The position numbers were made by a program, and so were the translations under genes. Shown here piece after piece: positions 34,501-45,000 of a DNA stretch of 64,000 nt (position 1 is the stretch's first letter; every line of letters begins with the position of its first letter). The notes under the pieces were generated by a model. It had not been told where the DNA came from and did no database searches. It saw only the letters and a program-made list of their open reading frames with translations. Source of the DNA: Heterotrichella gracilis (Eukaryota; Sar; Xanthophyceae; Tribonematales; Xanthonemataceae); contig JAULBX010028160.1 in assembly GCA_032358255.1 (NCBI GenBank), positions 1-64,000 on the forward strand, read 5' to 3'.

Positions 34501-37118
34501 CTGTAACTCTTGTAACCTTGATCTATGTCCCGCTAGACTCGTGTGTATGGCCATGCATATACCCTCACCTTTAGCATCTGGGCTTCTTTGGGGACTGCCG
34601 TCTTTTCTGCTGTACAATTCGCTTCAATCAGGTAGATTTGTTCCATTGCTCCCATGTGATTCCCCAGCGCCAGCTCAGCTCGTGCCAGGCGATGCAGCGC
34701 TTTGGCGTTGCTGCAAATCCAAAGCAGATGTGTAAGCTCGGGTCCATGATTAGGCTGGAAAACATGCAAAGCGCAACAGTGCAAGCCATTTTGTTGCAAA
34801 ATGTACAGAGCACCAAGTTTACAGATGCTGTGACATTTTGTCCGATTTGTAAATTTGCAAATGCCAAACCATTCGAAATACTAACTTGCATGCACTGCCA
34901 AGGTCCGCATTGACCACAGGTGTAGAAATTTGTATGCGTACGTTTTGTCCAATGCCAATGCGCTCCTGCTGTCCTCTGCAGCCTTGCTGTAGGCCCCCAG
35001 GTTCAGATGGGTCTGGGCACGGTTGTTGTACGCAGTCGCTGTTGGGAACAGCTGCACGACACATAGCGATGGGCACTTGAGCACATTGTTCAAATACTTT
35101 GGATAGATTGACGAATGCCAAGTTGGACGATCACTGGGCATGGATTGATCGCAATTCGTTGCTGAACAATGCAGGCCGGCTGCATACCTGGATTGATAGC
35201 GTATACAACTCCAGCGCCTGGTGATACTCCTTTGCTTTGAATGACGCATTCCCCTTGAGTCGCTCATCATCAGCACGTGCAACACGCTCAGCCTCGGACA
35301 GCGCCTGCATGTGGCACCAAAATAGGACCCTGAGCATCTATTTGCGCACGTGAATGCGATGCCTTTGTCATTTCTGCAACATTTCTTTCATTATTTGCAA
35401 GGAACCTCGATTGCAAATTCTGTCGAGCACTTCCTTTTCAAACTCCATGCCAGGTGGCCTAAAATTCTGCACTCGCTGGTGAAAAAGCGTTTTGTTCCAC
35501 GCTGGAGGGTAACCTGTACTCGCCAGCGCATTGGCGTTGAGCACCACATAATGCGTTCTATCTTGTGGCAAGGAGCATGCGTACCTCATGCCCGTTGCCA
35601 GGCGCCTCCATCTGTCCACTGGGTCCCTCAGCACTGGAGGCTGCAGCGCCCAAGCTGGGCTGCTCTTCACCAATCACCTGCTTGGCTGCTGTTCTGAGAG
35701 GAGCTCCCTCGGTGTTGCGCCTGTGACAAAAATGGCCCACAAGTTGCCTCAAATTGGTTGCCTAGTAAATCTAAAGGTTTTAGATATACATTCCTGGTTT
35801 GTGGTATATAAAGTCCTGTTAAATCGGTGCACCGCATTGGTGGCCGCTTTGAATATGTCTGCAGCAATGGTCAGCAATGCACCAATGCAACAAAATTGAC
35901 AGGGTCAATGCAACATGGTCTTCTCAGGTTGAAGGTAATGGTTTTAGTGCCAAGGGTGTGGGTGTGGCTGCTAAGCAAGGTGGACATGGTGAGGAGTGAC
36001 TGGTCAACAATTTAAACCTATTTTCTTATCAAACTGTACATACTTGTTGTACACTGAATACCCAGCAAGTGTATGTTATCTACCACCAATGACCCTGTCC
36101 TGTCAGGAACTTACCCGCTTATGCCGGCCTTCGCGCGTTGGGTTTCACCTTCCCTCATCTTGTTCTGCACAAGCTCAGTGTTAGTTCAGCCCAAAATTTC
36201 AGCATCAGCGCGAGTACAAGACCATAAAGTAAGCAACAGTTGTACCTCCCAGTCCCTCATCTCATCGTCAAAAGAGTCCCGGCCCTGGTTCTCAGGACGG
36301 GATTTCATGTGCTGGGTGCTGCTGGTCCCGGGTGGGGCTGAACGTGGGTCTCTGAGTTGCTGTGGAAGTTCTTGCTCCAGTTGGCGGAGCCTTATCCGTG
36401 CAGCATCAGCAGTTGGATGAAAACCTTCTGCCCTACAAGCAATTGCCCAGCTTTTCACAGCTGTGGAGTATTGGGCGAGCATGTGGGTGCAGCAGTCTTA
36501 GGGAGCAATGTGCAGGAATTTGTCGCAATGAAACGTCGCTTGTAAGCAAGCAGTTAGCGTCCGAGGAAAGCGGTGGGTCATACGAAATTTGGGTCCCTTG
36601 CATAGCCTGACTCGACCGCAACCCGCACGGTGGTTGGCCTCACGCTGATTAACGCTTGGTCAGAGGAGATGAGACGGTCTGAGATGCACTGCTTTCTATT
36701 GCTAATCAAGAACAGCAAGCAGCTAGCAAACACGTGTTAAGGTATGCTGTTTAATGCAGAAAATACACGGCTATTGAGACCGCCTCCGAGCAAGTTTGAG
36801 AAAGGAGCACCACCGCCATGTCTCCGTACTCAAAGATTCCATATGCATGCCAATATGAAACCCACATGAAATAAGGTGACTGCAGCGTTCAAAATCGTAC
36901 ACAGACGACTGCGGAACGCTTCAGCTAACGTACCGCATGTACTCCTCCACAAGAAGCAACGTTGGGGCGTCGCTGGTTGCTATAAAGTCGTGCCTGTTCA
37001 GCAGGAATTACCACATAAGTTAACGGTTTCAATTCTCGGATAAACCAACGGGCTCTTCACAGCTAGAGACTTACGGAGAGGTATTCAAACGATGAATATC
37101 GCCCTCTGACAGACCCAT
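25576..37118 (-). CDS. SPAG1: SPAG1-like TPR protein, dynein-arm assembly factor
   Basis: Nineteen exons (complement): 37075-37118, 36934-36993, 36246-36432, 36115-36164, 35585-35720, 35188-35304, 34942-35051, 34569-34710, 33595-34068, 32879-33035, 32450-32549, 32068-32217, 31324-31792, 30771-30934, 30392-30503, 28755-30104, 28177-28442, 27292-27983, 25576-26732. All junctions keep frame, giving 1978 residues. There are four TPR clusters at about 160-282 (LKGNASFKAKEYHQALELYT), 441-530 (LQGNAAFLQGHHAQALRLYT), 712-824 and 1257-1362. After cluster 1 is KRRVPIQEVQ, like human SPAG1. The C-terminal 125 residues form an RPAP3_C domain (PRTSDEFERTCRKL, LAYTLLEAASKGERLGIAVM). Linkers are Pro/Ser/Ala-rich. 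SPAG1 works with HSP90/R2TP to preassemble axonemal dyneins in the cytoplasm, and the same role here is inference. The last junction (27292 to 26732) is the least certain. Confidence 0.85.
26466..26735. repeat. GGTGGT-rich coding low-complexity tract
   Basis: Blocks of GTGGTGGTGG and a repeated module (AAGGAGGT.GCTGG, CCGGAATACCATCC-type) encode Thr/Ser/Ala/His-rich sequence in the last SPAG1-like exon, with SFPTTTTSH-like repeats. Confidence 0.6.
29962..30032. repeat. (GGCTGT)n coding hexanucleotide repeat
   Basis: Almost twelve perfect GGCTGT units read as a Pro-Gln dipeptide repeat in exon 16 of the SPAG1-like gene. The length is a multiple of three, so changes in copy number keep frame. 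Confidence 0.95.
30112..30380. repeat. Intron-filling minisatellite (about 33 bp units)
   Basis: About eight units of the form CAGGTGTGTGATCAGCATGG followed by AATCAGAAGCGA make up nearly the whole intron between exons 15 and 16 of the SPAG1-like gene (30105-30391). Units vary at several positions. The consensus includes AGGTGTG on the plus strand. Confidence 0.9.
30683..30803 (-). repeat. Echo of SPAG1-like exon 14 tail with telomere-like motif
   Basis: CACCTGTACAGCGCCTTGAA with GTTGCCTGG.TCCAG occurs at about 30683 and again at the working exon end (about 30769). Between the copies lies AACCCTAAACCCTGAAACC. The period is about 88 bp. Confidence 0.9.
30985..31172 (-). repeat. Two echoes of SPAG1-like exon 14 head
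   Basis: On the minus strand the exon head (GCCATCGCCCTGTACGACCA) has decayed copies upstream at about 30993-31060 (GCCAATGCCCTGTACTACCA, with AATGCCAAGGTGCTG) and 31146-31172 (GCCGCTGTCATGTACAATCA after CCTGCAG). Confidence 0.8.
31868..31912 (-). repeat. Echo of SPAG1-like exon 13 head
   Basis: On the minus strand GGCCCAGTATGCCCATGGCC with TGGTCATCGAGG repeats the start of exon 13 (31792), including the CAG acceptor. Confidence 0.85.
32190..32475 (-). repeat. Direct repeats flanking SPAG1-like intron 11
   Basis: Both ends of this 232-bp intron (32218-32449) lie inside the same sequence: TGTGTGC, then CCTTCAG|GTCGGC and a GTTGA or ATTGA end. The donor copy and the acceptor copy are both cut at AG|GT. 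This fits an intron created by tandem duplication of an AGGT-containing exon segment. Confidence 0.85.
34058..34206 (-). repeat. Two echoes of SPAG1-like exon 9 acceptor
   Basis: GATCTCAGCCTGCGCACAG (acceptor and first exon bases, complement) is present at about 34060, 34121 (GGTCTCAG variant) and 34186. The spacer in each unit carries a degenerate TTTAGGG/TTTGGGG motif. Confidence 0.9.
34452..34622 (-). repeat. Echo of SPAG1-like exon 8 tail with donor
   Basis: CTTCTGGGCTTCTTTAGGAC with GCCGCCTTTTCTGCTGTA (about 34467) copies the exon end at about 34573 (CATCTGGGCTTCTTTGGGGA). The TCACCTT donor is in both. The period is about 107 bp. Confidence 0.9.
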
Positions 37119-37645
37119 TGGGTGGCAATACCTTGGCTTGCTATTCAACCGGTTGCAAGAAGGCCATATTTGTACGCAACGAAGTCAAGAGAACACCCTC
37201 CTGTTGCAGTTGTTCTGCGGCTTGCACACAGCACATATCTGTGCACACGGCTGCCCGACAGAGCTTGTGAGAAACCCACAGAGAGTTGTTCCCACTTGGG
37301 CATCGTCAAGTTGCCCGCCAAAGCTGGGGATGGTATATATTTTATCGAGACAACAAACGCATCTTTAACCCATTTTAGTATTCTGTTCCTTGCACACAAA
37401 AGTCTGACCTTATACACTCCGGAGGCTGTACACTCTCTCGGTATTGGTGCTAGGTTTCAGTTCAAATATCTTGGCTTGTGCGACACTTGGGGATGGGAAG
37501 CTTGCTATGACAACCGGTTTCGCTAATTGACACCCACTCTGCTTTCACAGACCATACCTATGCAAGGGTAGCAAGTGCTACTAGCAACGGTTACCGTGAT
37601 TGTTCACCAATGTTGTTCTGACACTTGGTGTCTGCTGTGGGTGCC
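37119..37645. promoter_or_regulatory. Divergent intergenic region
   Basis: This 527-bp interval lies between the start codons of the SPAG1-like (-) and glycosyltransferase (+) genes and probably carries both promoters. A TATATATTTTAT stretch near 37331 is the only TATA-like sequence I noticed. Confidence 0.4.
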
Positions 37646-40594
37646 ATGGGGCTTGCCCAGTCAGTGGCGGGTATATGCATACACCTGCTGCTGCTGTTGG
37701 CAGGCACTGCAGCAGTCCAGGGCGCCAGCAAGGCAAAAGCTCGAGCACGGCAAACTGCCTTGAATTGTTCAGGTAATAGTTGGTTCAACCCAGCTGGTTG
37801 TGCTCATCCTGAAGGGGCAGCATAGCAGTGCATGCATATGCGCCCGCGAGTGCCGTTAGTGTCTGCAGCAGCATGGCTTAGCAAACCAAGGCTATGCGTT
37901 GAAGCAGCGCTGTTTCCCTATAGGTGGCCTATGTTTTGTTGCACTGAGGCGGTGCATGTGCGGCAACTAAGGTGCAACACAACCGTTTGCAGCAACTTGT
38001 ACTAGGCAGCAATGCATGCATACGCACCTGTCAGTGCAGGAAGTGGGTTGCAGTAGCTGCGATGGCTCACATAACCTGGCAACTCTCTGCCAAAAAACAT
38101 GGCATGTTTTACAGCACTGTTTTCAAGGTGTACTTCCGCACGAATATCCTTATAATAAAAACATATAGTACAAGATGGTGCGCGTAGAACGAGGTACCCC
38201 AAGCAACAAACCATCTGCAGGCGCTGCCTGCAAGCAGAAGAGCCGCAAAGCACACCAGCCAGCCATCGATGGCATCATCTTTGTCAACGTGCCGGACGAA
38301 ATCGTGCATGACAACGGCACAGCAAGCGACTTTGGGCCCATCGAGATCAAGGTGTTCTCGTACCAGCCCCACCTGCAAGACGCACCAGAGGACCGGGTCA
38401 GGGGCAGGTTCCTGGTGCGCGACCACCTCTACTACAACCCCCCACGGCGTGCAGAGGCATGCAGGCGCTACGTGCGCTCGTTACTCCACCGGTCCCCCCT
38501 GGCCCTCCTCAAGATGGCGACCTCCCTCGATTTTGTGCACAAGTACAAGGCGACAGTGGCCAACGCGATGCGCTACACAGAGATGCACGGCTACGATTTC
38601 TACATCAACCTGCCCACCCTGGGACCCCTGTTCAACACCACGCCCACTGCCTTTGCCAAGATCCCAGCCATCAAGGACATCTTGACCCTCAAGGACAGGT
38701 GCGCAGTGCTGCCATTTTCGTCTACGCAGATTTGGTGGTTATCTGAAAATAGCATAGTCGCCGGGGCGTAAATTATTCGGAATAACGAGAGTTTGGGGTT
38801 TTTTTGCAGGTTACTTTTCATTTCATACTTTATTTGACAGAAAAAGGCGATCCAACGAAAATCACAATGAATAAATCGCAACAAATGAAAAATGTCAGAT
38901 TGGGTCCCTTTTCGTTTGCAATAACGAAGATTTAAAAATAAGCTGGCACCACTGCAGGTCCGGCTACATGCATGACAGCGTGTTCTTCATGGACATGGAC
39001 GCGTGGTTCCAGCTGGACCTCCACGCCCACGTGCGCCTCGACTCCTTCTTCCCCCCTGGACCCGCGTTCGGCATCCAGACAGACACCATCATCTGCACCT
39101 GCATGTTCTTTGTGCGGCGCAGCAAGGCAGCCTTTGCCATGCTGCGGCAGTGGCTGCAGAAGGGTGTAGATGGGTGCTGTCCCCAGCACACGTATGAGCA
39201 GTTTGCCTTTGAGCTGATGATGCTTGAGGGCATGACCTACTACGTGAATGGCCACCCCAAGACGTACGACAACAGCTGCAACATCACATCGGTGCGTGTG
39301 GTGAAAACCCTAAACCCTAAACCCTAAACCCTAGAACATCAGCACGCAGGGGGCTCGCATGGGGCATCGCTTCTCTCTATCGGCATGTAAGTTCGCTAAT
39401 TAAGGGAATCGGTGCCATATCGATCGCAACATCTTAGGCATGCCACCCAGTATCCTCGCCCTCTCGTCTTGTAGCACCTCCCTACTTGCAACGGCATGCC
39501 ATCCAATTCCCACTCTGACCTGCAAACTCCATCATTCTACGTAAGGATTAGGAGGCGATGTTTGCTGCATTGCATTTGATGTAGTTGCTGCGCAGCTCTT
39601 TGGCATGCCAGCCTCTAGCCTCTCCCTGCTGACCTTAAAAGCCCCAACGTGCGTGGACAAGCCACCCATCCCCAACCCTCACAGCAATTCCATCTCGTGC
39701 AATGCAATCATAGGGGGCTCGGTGATATCAAAACCATCATGGATAGAGGACCAACGTGTTTGGTACTCATGTCGCGAAGTGTCTTCTTTCTTATGAGAGC
39801 CGTGCAAATGCACGCAGCACCCCATGGCGTGCCAGTGGCATCCGACCCTTCAGAATTCCAATTCTCATTTCTTACATGATATGCAGCCCTCATCCTGACA
39901 TGCACCCCCCACCCGCCCTGACATGCACCCGCCATCCTGGCATGCACCCCCCATCCACTTAAACCTGCACCCTTGCCCTCACAGGCACACCCCCAACCAG
40001 CCTGACCTGCAGACCTCATCCTGCCGTGCACCCTTACATTGATTGGCACCCCCCATTCACCTTGACATTCATACCCCCAGCCAACATTTTTCCGCCGCCA
40101 AGTCCCTCCCATTGACTGGCTGTCTGCTGGTGTGATCGTTGCACACATTACAGATACAACAAGCTTGGCATAGAATTGGAGGAGGTCACACTGCATAGAA
40201 TTGGAGCAGATCATAAAGGAAGTGAACATAGGTGCATTTATGTCCATTGTTGTTGCTTTTACCCTTGTTTATACGTTCACAGGTGCTCAACTGCGTCAAC
40301 TGGTGGATGAAGACGCACGTCCACAACAAGATCCTGGCCTCAGCCTACCTGAAGAACGAGTACTTTGGGCCACAGTACCACTTTGTGCCGGTGTCCCGCA
40401 GCGCCAGCGCCCCACAGCTGGGACGATGGTGCAACCACCATTTAGGACCCTGCAGCTATGATAATCTGCTCATCATGCACTTTTCGCACCTGTGGTACCA
40501 CGAGTTCACGCACCGCATCACGCTGGATGCGCCGCTTGAGAAGCGGCCAAAGGTTCGGGTCATCGAGCTGGGTGGATCCGGGGACAGGCGGTAG
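37646..40594 (+). CDS. Signal-anchored DxD glycosyltransferase, GT34-like
   Basis: Four exons: 37646-37772, 38221-38698, 38958-39291, 40283-40594; 416 residues. The protein begins MGLAQSVAGICIHLLLLLAG, a signal peptide or type II anchor, which suggests the Golgi. The centre has MHGYDFYINL, then AFAKIPAIKDIL and FFMDMDAWFQLD. This order (GYD.., A.AKIPAI, then a D.D motif after a hydrophobic strand) is what GT34 (GMA12/MNN10) sugar transferases show, with the D.D acting as metal and nucleotide-sugar ligand. The end contains a Cys/Trp-rich part and LLIMHFSHLWYHEFTHRI. Substrate cannot be read from the sequence, and the family call is moderate. The stop at 40592-40594 is followed by a decayed duplicate of the last exon. 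Confidence 0.7.
39302..39334. repeat. Interstitial telomere-like array (CCCTAAA)4
   Basis: Four consecutive CCCTAAA units begin about ten bases after the donor of glycosyltransferase exon 3. This is the longest such array in the window. Confidence 0.95.
39888..40085. repeat. Degenerate C-rich minisatellite in an intron
   Basis: Units of about 20 bp such as CCTGACATGCACCCCCCATC recur about nine times with many changes in the last intron of the glycosyltransferase gene. Confidence 0.75.
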
Positions 40595-40870
40595 CGGCTT
40601 TGGCATGCAATGACAGGGCAGCTATGTTAGCCAAGCAGCTATCTATACCATTTTTTTGTGGTGTCACTCAGGGCCCTGCAGCTACGATAACTTGCTCATC
40701 TGATGATTCATGCACTTTTCACACCTGTGGTACCACGAGTTCACGCACAGAATCACGCTGGATGCGCGGCTTGTCAAGGCAGGCCTTTTTAGCTGGGCAT
40801 GGAATGACAAGGCAAAGGGTTTTAGCCAGACAGCGGTGTGTACCCTTTTGTTGTGGTGTAATGTCACTCA
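40440..40870 (+). repeat. Tandem duplicate of the glycosyltransferase 3' end
   Basis: About 230 bp covering the last exon and sequence after the stop (CCTGCAGCTATGATAAT, CACTTTTCGCACCTGTGG, TACCACGAGTTCACGCAC, ATCACGCTGGATGCG, TTTGTGGTGTCACTCAG) is repeated at about 40672-40870 with substitutions and an in-frame stop early in the copy. The first copy keeps the frame. Confidence 0.9.
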
Positions 40871-42037
40871 GGATTGCCACTGCGATTGGTAACACTGCTG
40901 TGAAGTTAGCAATTCTAGGGCGTTTAAATTGCTAGACTGGCACTGTGTTTTATCGCCAATGCCGTACACGCATTGCAACCATTTGACCAGTAGATCCCAA
41001 TGAATCCCCAGGCTTGTTACCGTCCTGAATTTGAACCAGTATTATATTTCATATATTTATAATCAACTGGGTGCGCGCATGCAAGGCGGGTGCTGGGGTA
41101 TCACTAACGCAGGTATTGTTGTCTGTAGCCAGTGGCCTGCCCCCTAATAAAACGTAGTGGAACAATCAAAAGGGCCTTTGGCAAAGGCCCGTGTCAGGGA
41201 ATAGTTACTTCCATTTTCAATTTTTGGTACATTTAATTCATGACGATGTACGGTACAAAGATAATTATCGTTGCAGTCGCTACAGATTGTAGACCGGTCT
41301 CGGTGACATGATCAGTACAGATTCAATTCACCCACATTGACCTATTGTAGGCTTAAAATCTAGACACAGATTTCCAGAGAAAGTAGATTGTATTCATTAC
41401 ACCATCCCCAACATCGCCATGGCACGCATATAATGATGGTACCATGCACTTCCGCACACTTGATGCATGCTGACATGTCACCCCGACCCCGCCAAAAACA
41501 CACAAGCATACATTTGTACCACGGTTTATTGTTGACACCAATGATGGCAATGCAGGGGATCATTGACAAACTCTAAACATGCACACGTGACGTGCATCTA
41601 CAGATAAACCCATATCTCTTGAAAGCAGCAAATCATCCAGTCTGTTGCAAAACTCCCCACAATATCTTACCATCGACAACGCTGTAAATGCCAAGAGCGT
41701 TACCTAGCTCGGGCTATGCTTTCATCCGTTGATCAAATGTGCAAGCCAAAAAAATAAATCAAGTTCAGAACTGTACAATTACCCCGCACACCCGTTCCCA
41801 AAAATTCACACGCTCCACGAAAATGCATCAACAGCATGCCACAAGACATTCACAAGAGCAGCTTTGTCATGGCATACACTGCATCAATCAAGGAAAAACC
41901 AACACACCAACTCTCATAAGAAGAACAATATCCGTCTACGAAAAACTACCACGATGTGCAATTACCAAAAGGCTGGACCCATTGCTGGAGGAATACTTTT
42001 GCCCTCCAATTGGGCACTGAACCTATACCACAGGTGC
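40595..42037. other. Intergenic region between convergent genes
   Basis: It holds the decayed exon copy just described and then about 1.1 kb in which I see no gene, only short open frames. Confidence 0.5.
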
Positions 42038-44180
42038 TTAGAATCCGGAGGCAGCCCCCAGCAGCCCGCTGAACTTCAGCCACATGATGATTTGCATGAT
42101 GATCCCCTGGCCGGTGCCAGCCTCAATGCCGATTGCCAGGAGGAAGCCAACCATGGCCCACCGCCCATTGCGCATCTCGATTGACTGTGCATACGCCATG
42201 TCTGAGCTTGTGAATGCGATGGACTCCTGGGCGTCACGGGCGCCGTTGAGAGGCAGGGAGGTGTTGGAGGCGTTGGCGGTGCGGGCCTGTAGGGTGATGG
42301 GAGAAGGGGTGAGAAGGTTGGCAGGTGGGGTTGGAAGGAGACATATCAGGGGTGTTAATGGCAGGTAATGCATGGGCTAGGAAGGTAGATATAGCAGACA
42401 GGGTTTGCAATACATGGTACAAGGCTGGTAAGCAGGCAATCAGTGTAGAATCATGCAAAGATTATACTCAACTGTTATCAAGTCATTAATAAAACACGAC
42501 ATGCACTCATCCACCATGCCATAGCAAACAGGCTGCTACATCAGTATCCTATCAATCCCTCTTACCTTGAGGTCGGCAGCTGCAGCGTCCACCTCAGCCA
42601 TCTCCTGCGACGTGGACTCCAGCGTCAGGATGTTGCTGTCCTGCTTCATCTGCGCAGCTGCAGCCTCGGCGTCCGAGCTGTCGATGGTGAGAAAGCGGTC
42701 TGCCGCTGTGGCCTGTGACCTGGCCTCAATGATAGCCTTGATGTTATCTGGGGATGTGAAGTCGCCAGTAGCCTTCATCTTCTCGGCCTCCTTCTTGTAG
42801 TCATCCTCGTTTGTCATCTGGAGGAAGCCGCGGTAGCGGTTGACCTCGGCGCGGGACATCTTGCCTGTACAGGGGAAACATTGTGTTTAGAAATAATGGG
42901 GGTTAAAAGGGCACAGTGGGTGGTGGGGATTGCAAGGGGGGAGGAAGGGAGCACCTGAATTGGATTTTGCGAAGCATGACAGCAAGGCAGCCATGTGCAC
43001 ACGGTACATGGGCACAGGGGTAGTTCTGTTATGCATGGAGCCAAGGGATGGGTTGTGGCGCCCAGCACCATCAACAAGCGCAAGGCAAGGTTTGCTGCAG
43101 ACAGCCCAGCTGGTTGGCAAGGCACAGGCCGCTGGTTGGCACTGGAATCCGACTGCACTGCATTCACCCTGCTAGGATGTGATGGGTCGAGGGCTCACCT
43201 GAGGTTGCGCGAGCGATGGTGTTTGCCAGCCCAGCGACAGTGCCGCCAACGGTCAGGCCGATGATTGCGTACAGCACTGTGTCGTTGGGGGTTGTCAGGC
43301 CAATCTGGCCCAGGGTGCCCTTGCCAGTGATACCCTCCTCGATGATGCTCACGATGAAGCCCATCATAGCCAGGCGGCCAGTCCACTTCTGCAGGTACAA
43401 AAACAGCCAGTCAGCTATAACTCCCAACAGCCAGACACTACCAATGTGTTATGTGGTGACTCATTGGTGCAAAAGAGCCAAAAGGAGTGCTGTACACAGG
43501 GGTGGCAAGCTGTTGGGCTTTCGAGGTGTGTGGTGTCAAGAACAATACGGTATGGATACAAAGTGCAGAGCAAGCAGGAGCAAGCAGGAGGGGTGGGACG
43601 GGGCTGAAGCTCACTGGTGAATACGCCCAGGGGGAATGCAGTGCATAAGGGTGGCAAGCTGTTGGGCTTTCGGTGTGGCGCCAAAACCAAACAAGGTACC
43701 ACAGGAAACGAGTTTAAGAGCCGGTTGAAGAGGAAGCAGGACTCAAGCTGTGGAGTGGGGCAGGGCTGGAGCTTACCTCTGAGAAGGGAGTGAATCCAAA
43801 CAGGCCCTCCTGGGTTGGCAGCCCGATGTTCTCGGCAAACTGCAACACGAAAAAACACGGGATCAACAGAGAGTCACAGAAAGAGAAAAGCAATATGACC
43901 AAGCATATGACACACTGGTGTGGCGACCCACTAGCAATCTGTGTGGCGTGAGCCATGACTAAGCATCTAAAGTGTCGAGGCAGAGTGCACACAGACAGAC
44001 CCCGTGCAGATCGCGGCTCACCTGCACGACTCCGTCTTGATCGACCTTCTGAGCTGTGGCGCGGACGGTCCTTGCCACGCTCACCCTAGCTGGGCGAGAG
44101 GTTGCCCTAGAGGCACCCACCACACCCCTCTGCAGGGATGGCAGGGTTGCGACGCGGGAGGAACCCAGTGCTGACTGCAT
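42038..44180 (-). CDS. Three-helix LHC/ELIP-like thylakoid protein with long loop
   Basis: Five exons (complement): 44022-44180, 43777-43839, 43199-43388, 42566-42864, 42038-42286; 319 residues. The first 45 or so residues are Arg/Ser/Ala/Val-rich like a plastid transit peptide. GLFGFTPFSEKWTGRLAMMG (about 65-84) starts helix I, a second hydrophobic helix follows (VLYAIIGLTVGGTVAG), and SIEMRNGRWAMVGFLLAIGI (about 272-291) is helix III. The E-x-x-x-G-R and E-x-x-N-G-R-x-A-M motifs are the chlorophyll-binding signature of LHC, ELIP, PsbS and HLIP proteins. Such members usually act in photoprotection. A hydrophilic stretch of about 100 residues (138-237, with KMSRAEVNRYRGFLQM) separates helices II and III, which is much longer than in ordinary ELIPs. 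Assignment to a named subfamily is open. Confidence 0.85.
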
Positions 44181-45000
44181 TTTGCTTAGCTGTTGTCGAC
44201 TGCAACACGAGAGAGGAAGGAGGGTATGGAGTACAGGTGGAGGCGAACAGAGTTGTTGGAAATAAGAGTGCGAGAGGTGCAGTTATGGTGGTAGACGGCG
44301 GAGGTGCTTGCTACTTATGATTTGCGTTGTCTGGTGAGAGGAGTCTGGGAAAGGCTTTCGTAGCTGCTATCGTCTCAGGTGCCACGACTGCGCTATGAGT
44401 TCACAGGAGCAAGAACAGCGTCCATTGCGTGCAAGCCACACAGCGGTCGACCACACTGGTGGCCACACGTTGCGAGCTTCCAGAAACGGCCACCTGGCAA
44501 TGGCTCTTGTGGGTTCCCGCCATTATAACTGTCGAGTCAGCTCACGGCCACACAACGATACAAAGTTTTGCACTTTAACCTCGAGGGCCAATTGGGTCTG
44601 TTGTTGTGTCCACGTTACCACCTCCCAGCAGGGGCAAAACTTGGTCAGCTTGCGTTTAGCCTGCTGGACCACCAGGGCCACTCCAAGCCTAGTGTTGGGA
44701 TCTAAGCTAGCCTGGCTCAGCAGAGAGATATTTCAATCCTGACGGGCAGCTCTGGCTACACCCTACAAAACCTAGGTTCAGATGGGCCAAGTGTAGTCTA
44801 GACCCTCAAACGCACCCCTGTGGGCACAGCTTGCAAGAACAACTCCAGTTCAATTGTTACGGGACCAGTGCTGCCATATGTCCACAGGCTAAACTCAACC
44901 CTAAACCCTAACCTGGTGGAGCAAAGCAACACTTGCGAGCACCTGATGCAGTAATAAAGCTAGGCCAAGTCAGCTTCTTCCCCGGCTTCAGCTAGACTTG
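44181..45000. other. Intergenic region upstream of the LHC-like gene
   Basis: This 820-bp region holds the likely promoter of the LHC-like gene and the 3' UTR of the next minus-strand gene. A telomere-like AACCCTAAACCCTAACC lies near 44893. No gene is seen. Confidence 0.5.

Noticed and set aside
39302-39334. Chromosome end or subtelomere
   Set aside because: There are only four telomere units, inside a gene, with normal genes on both sides.
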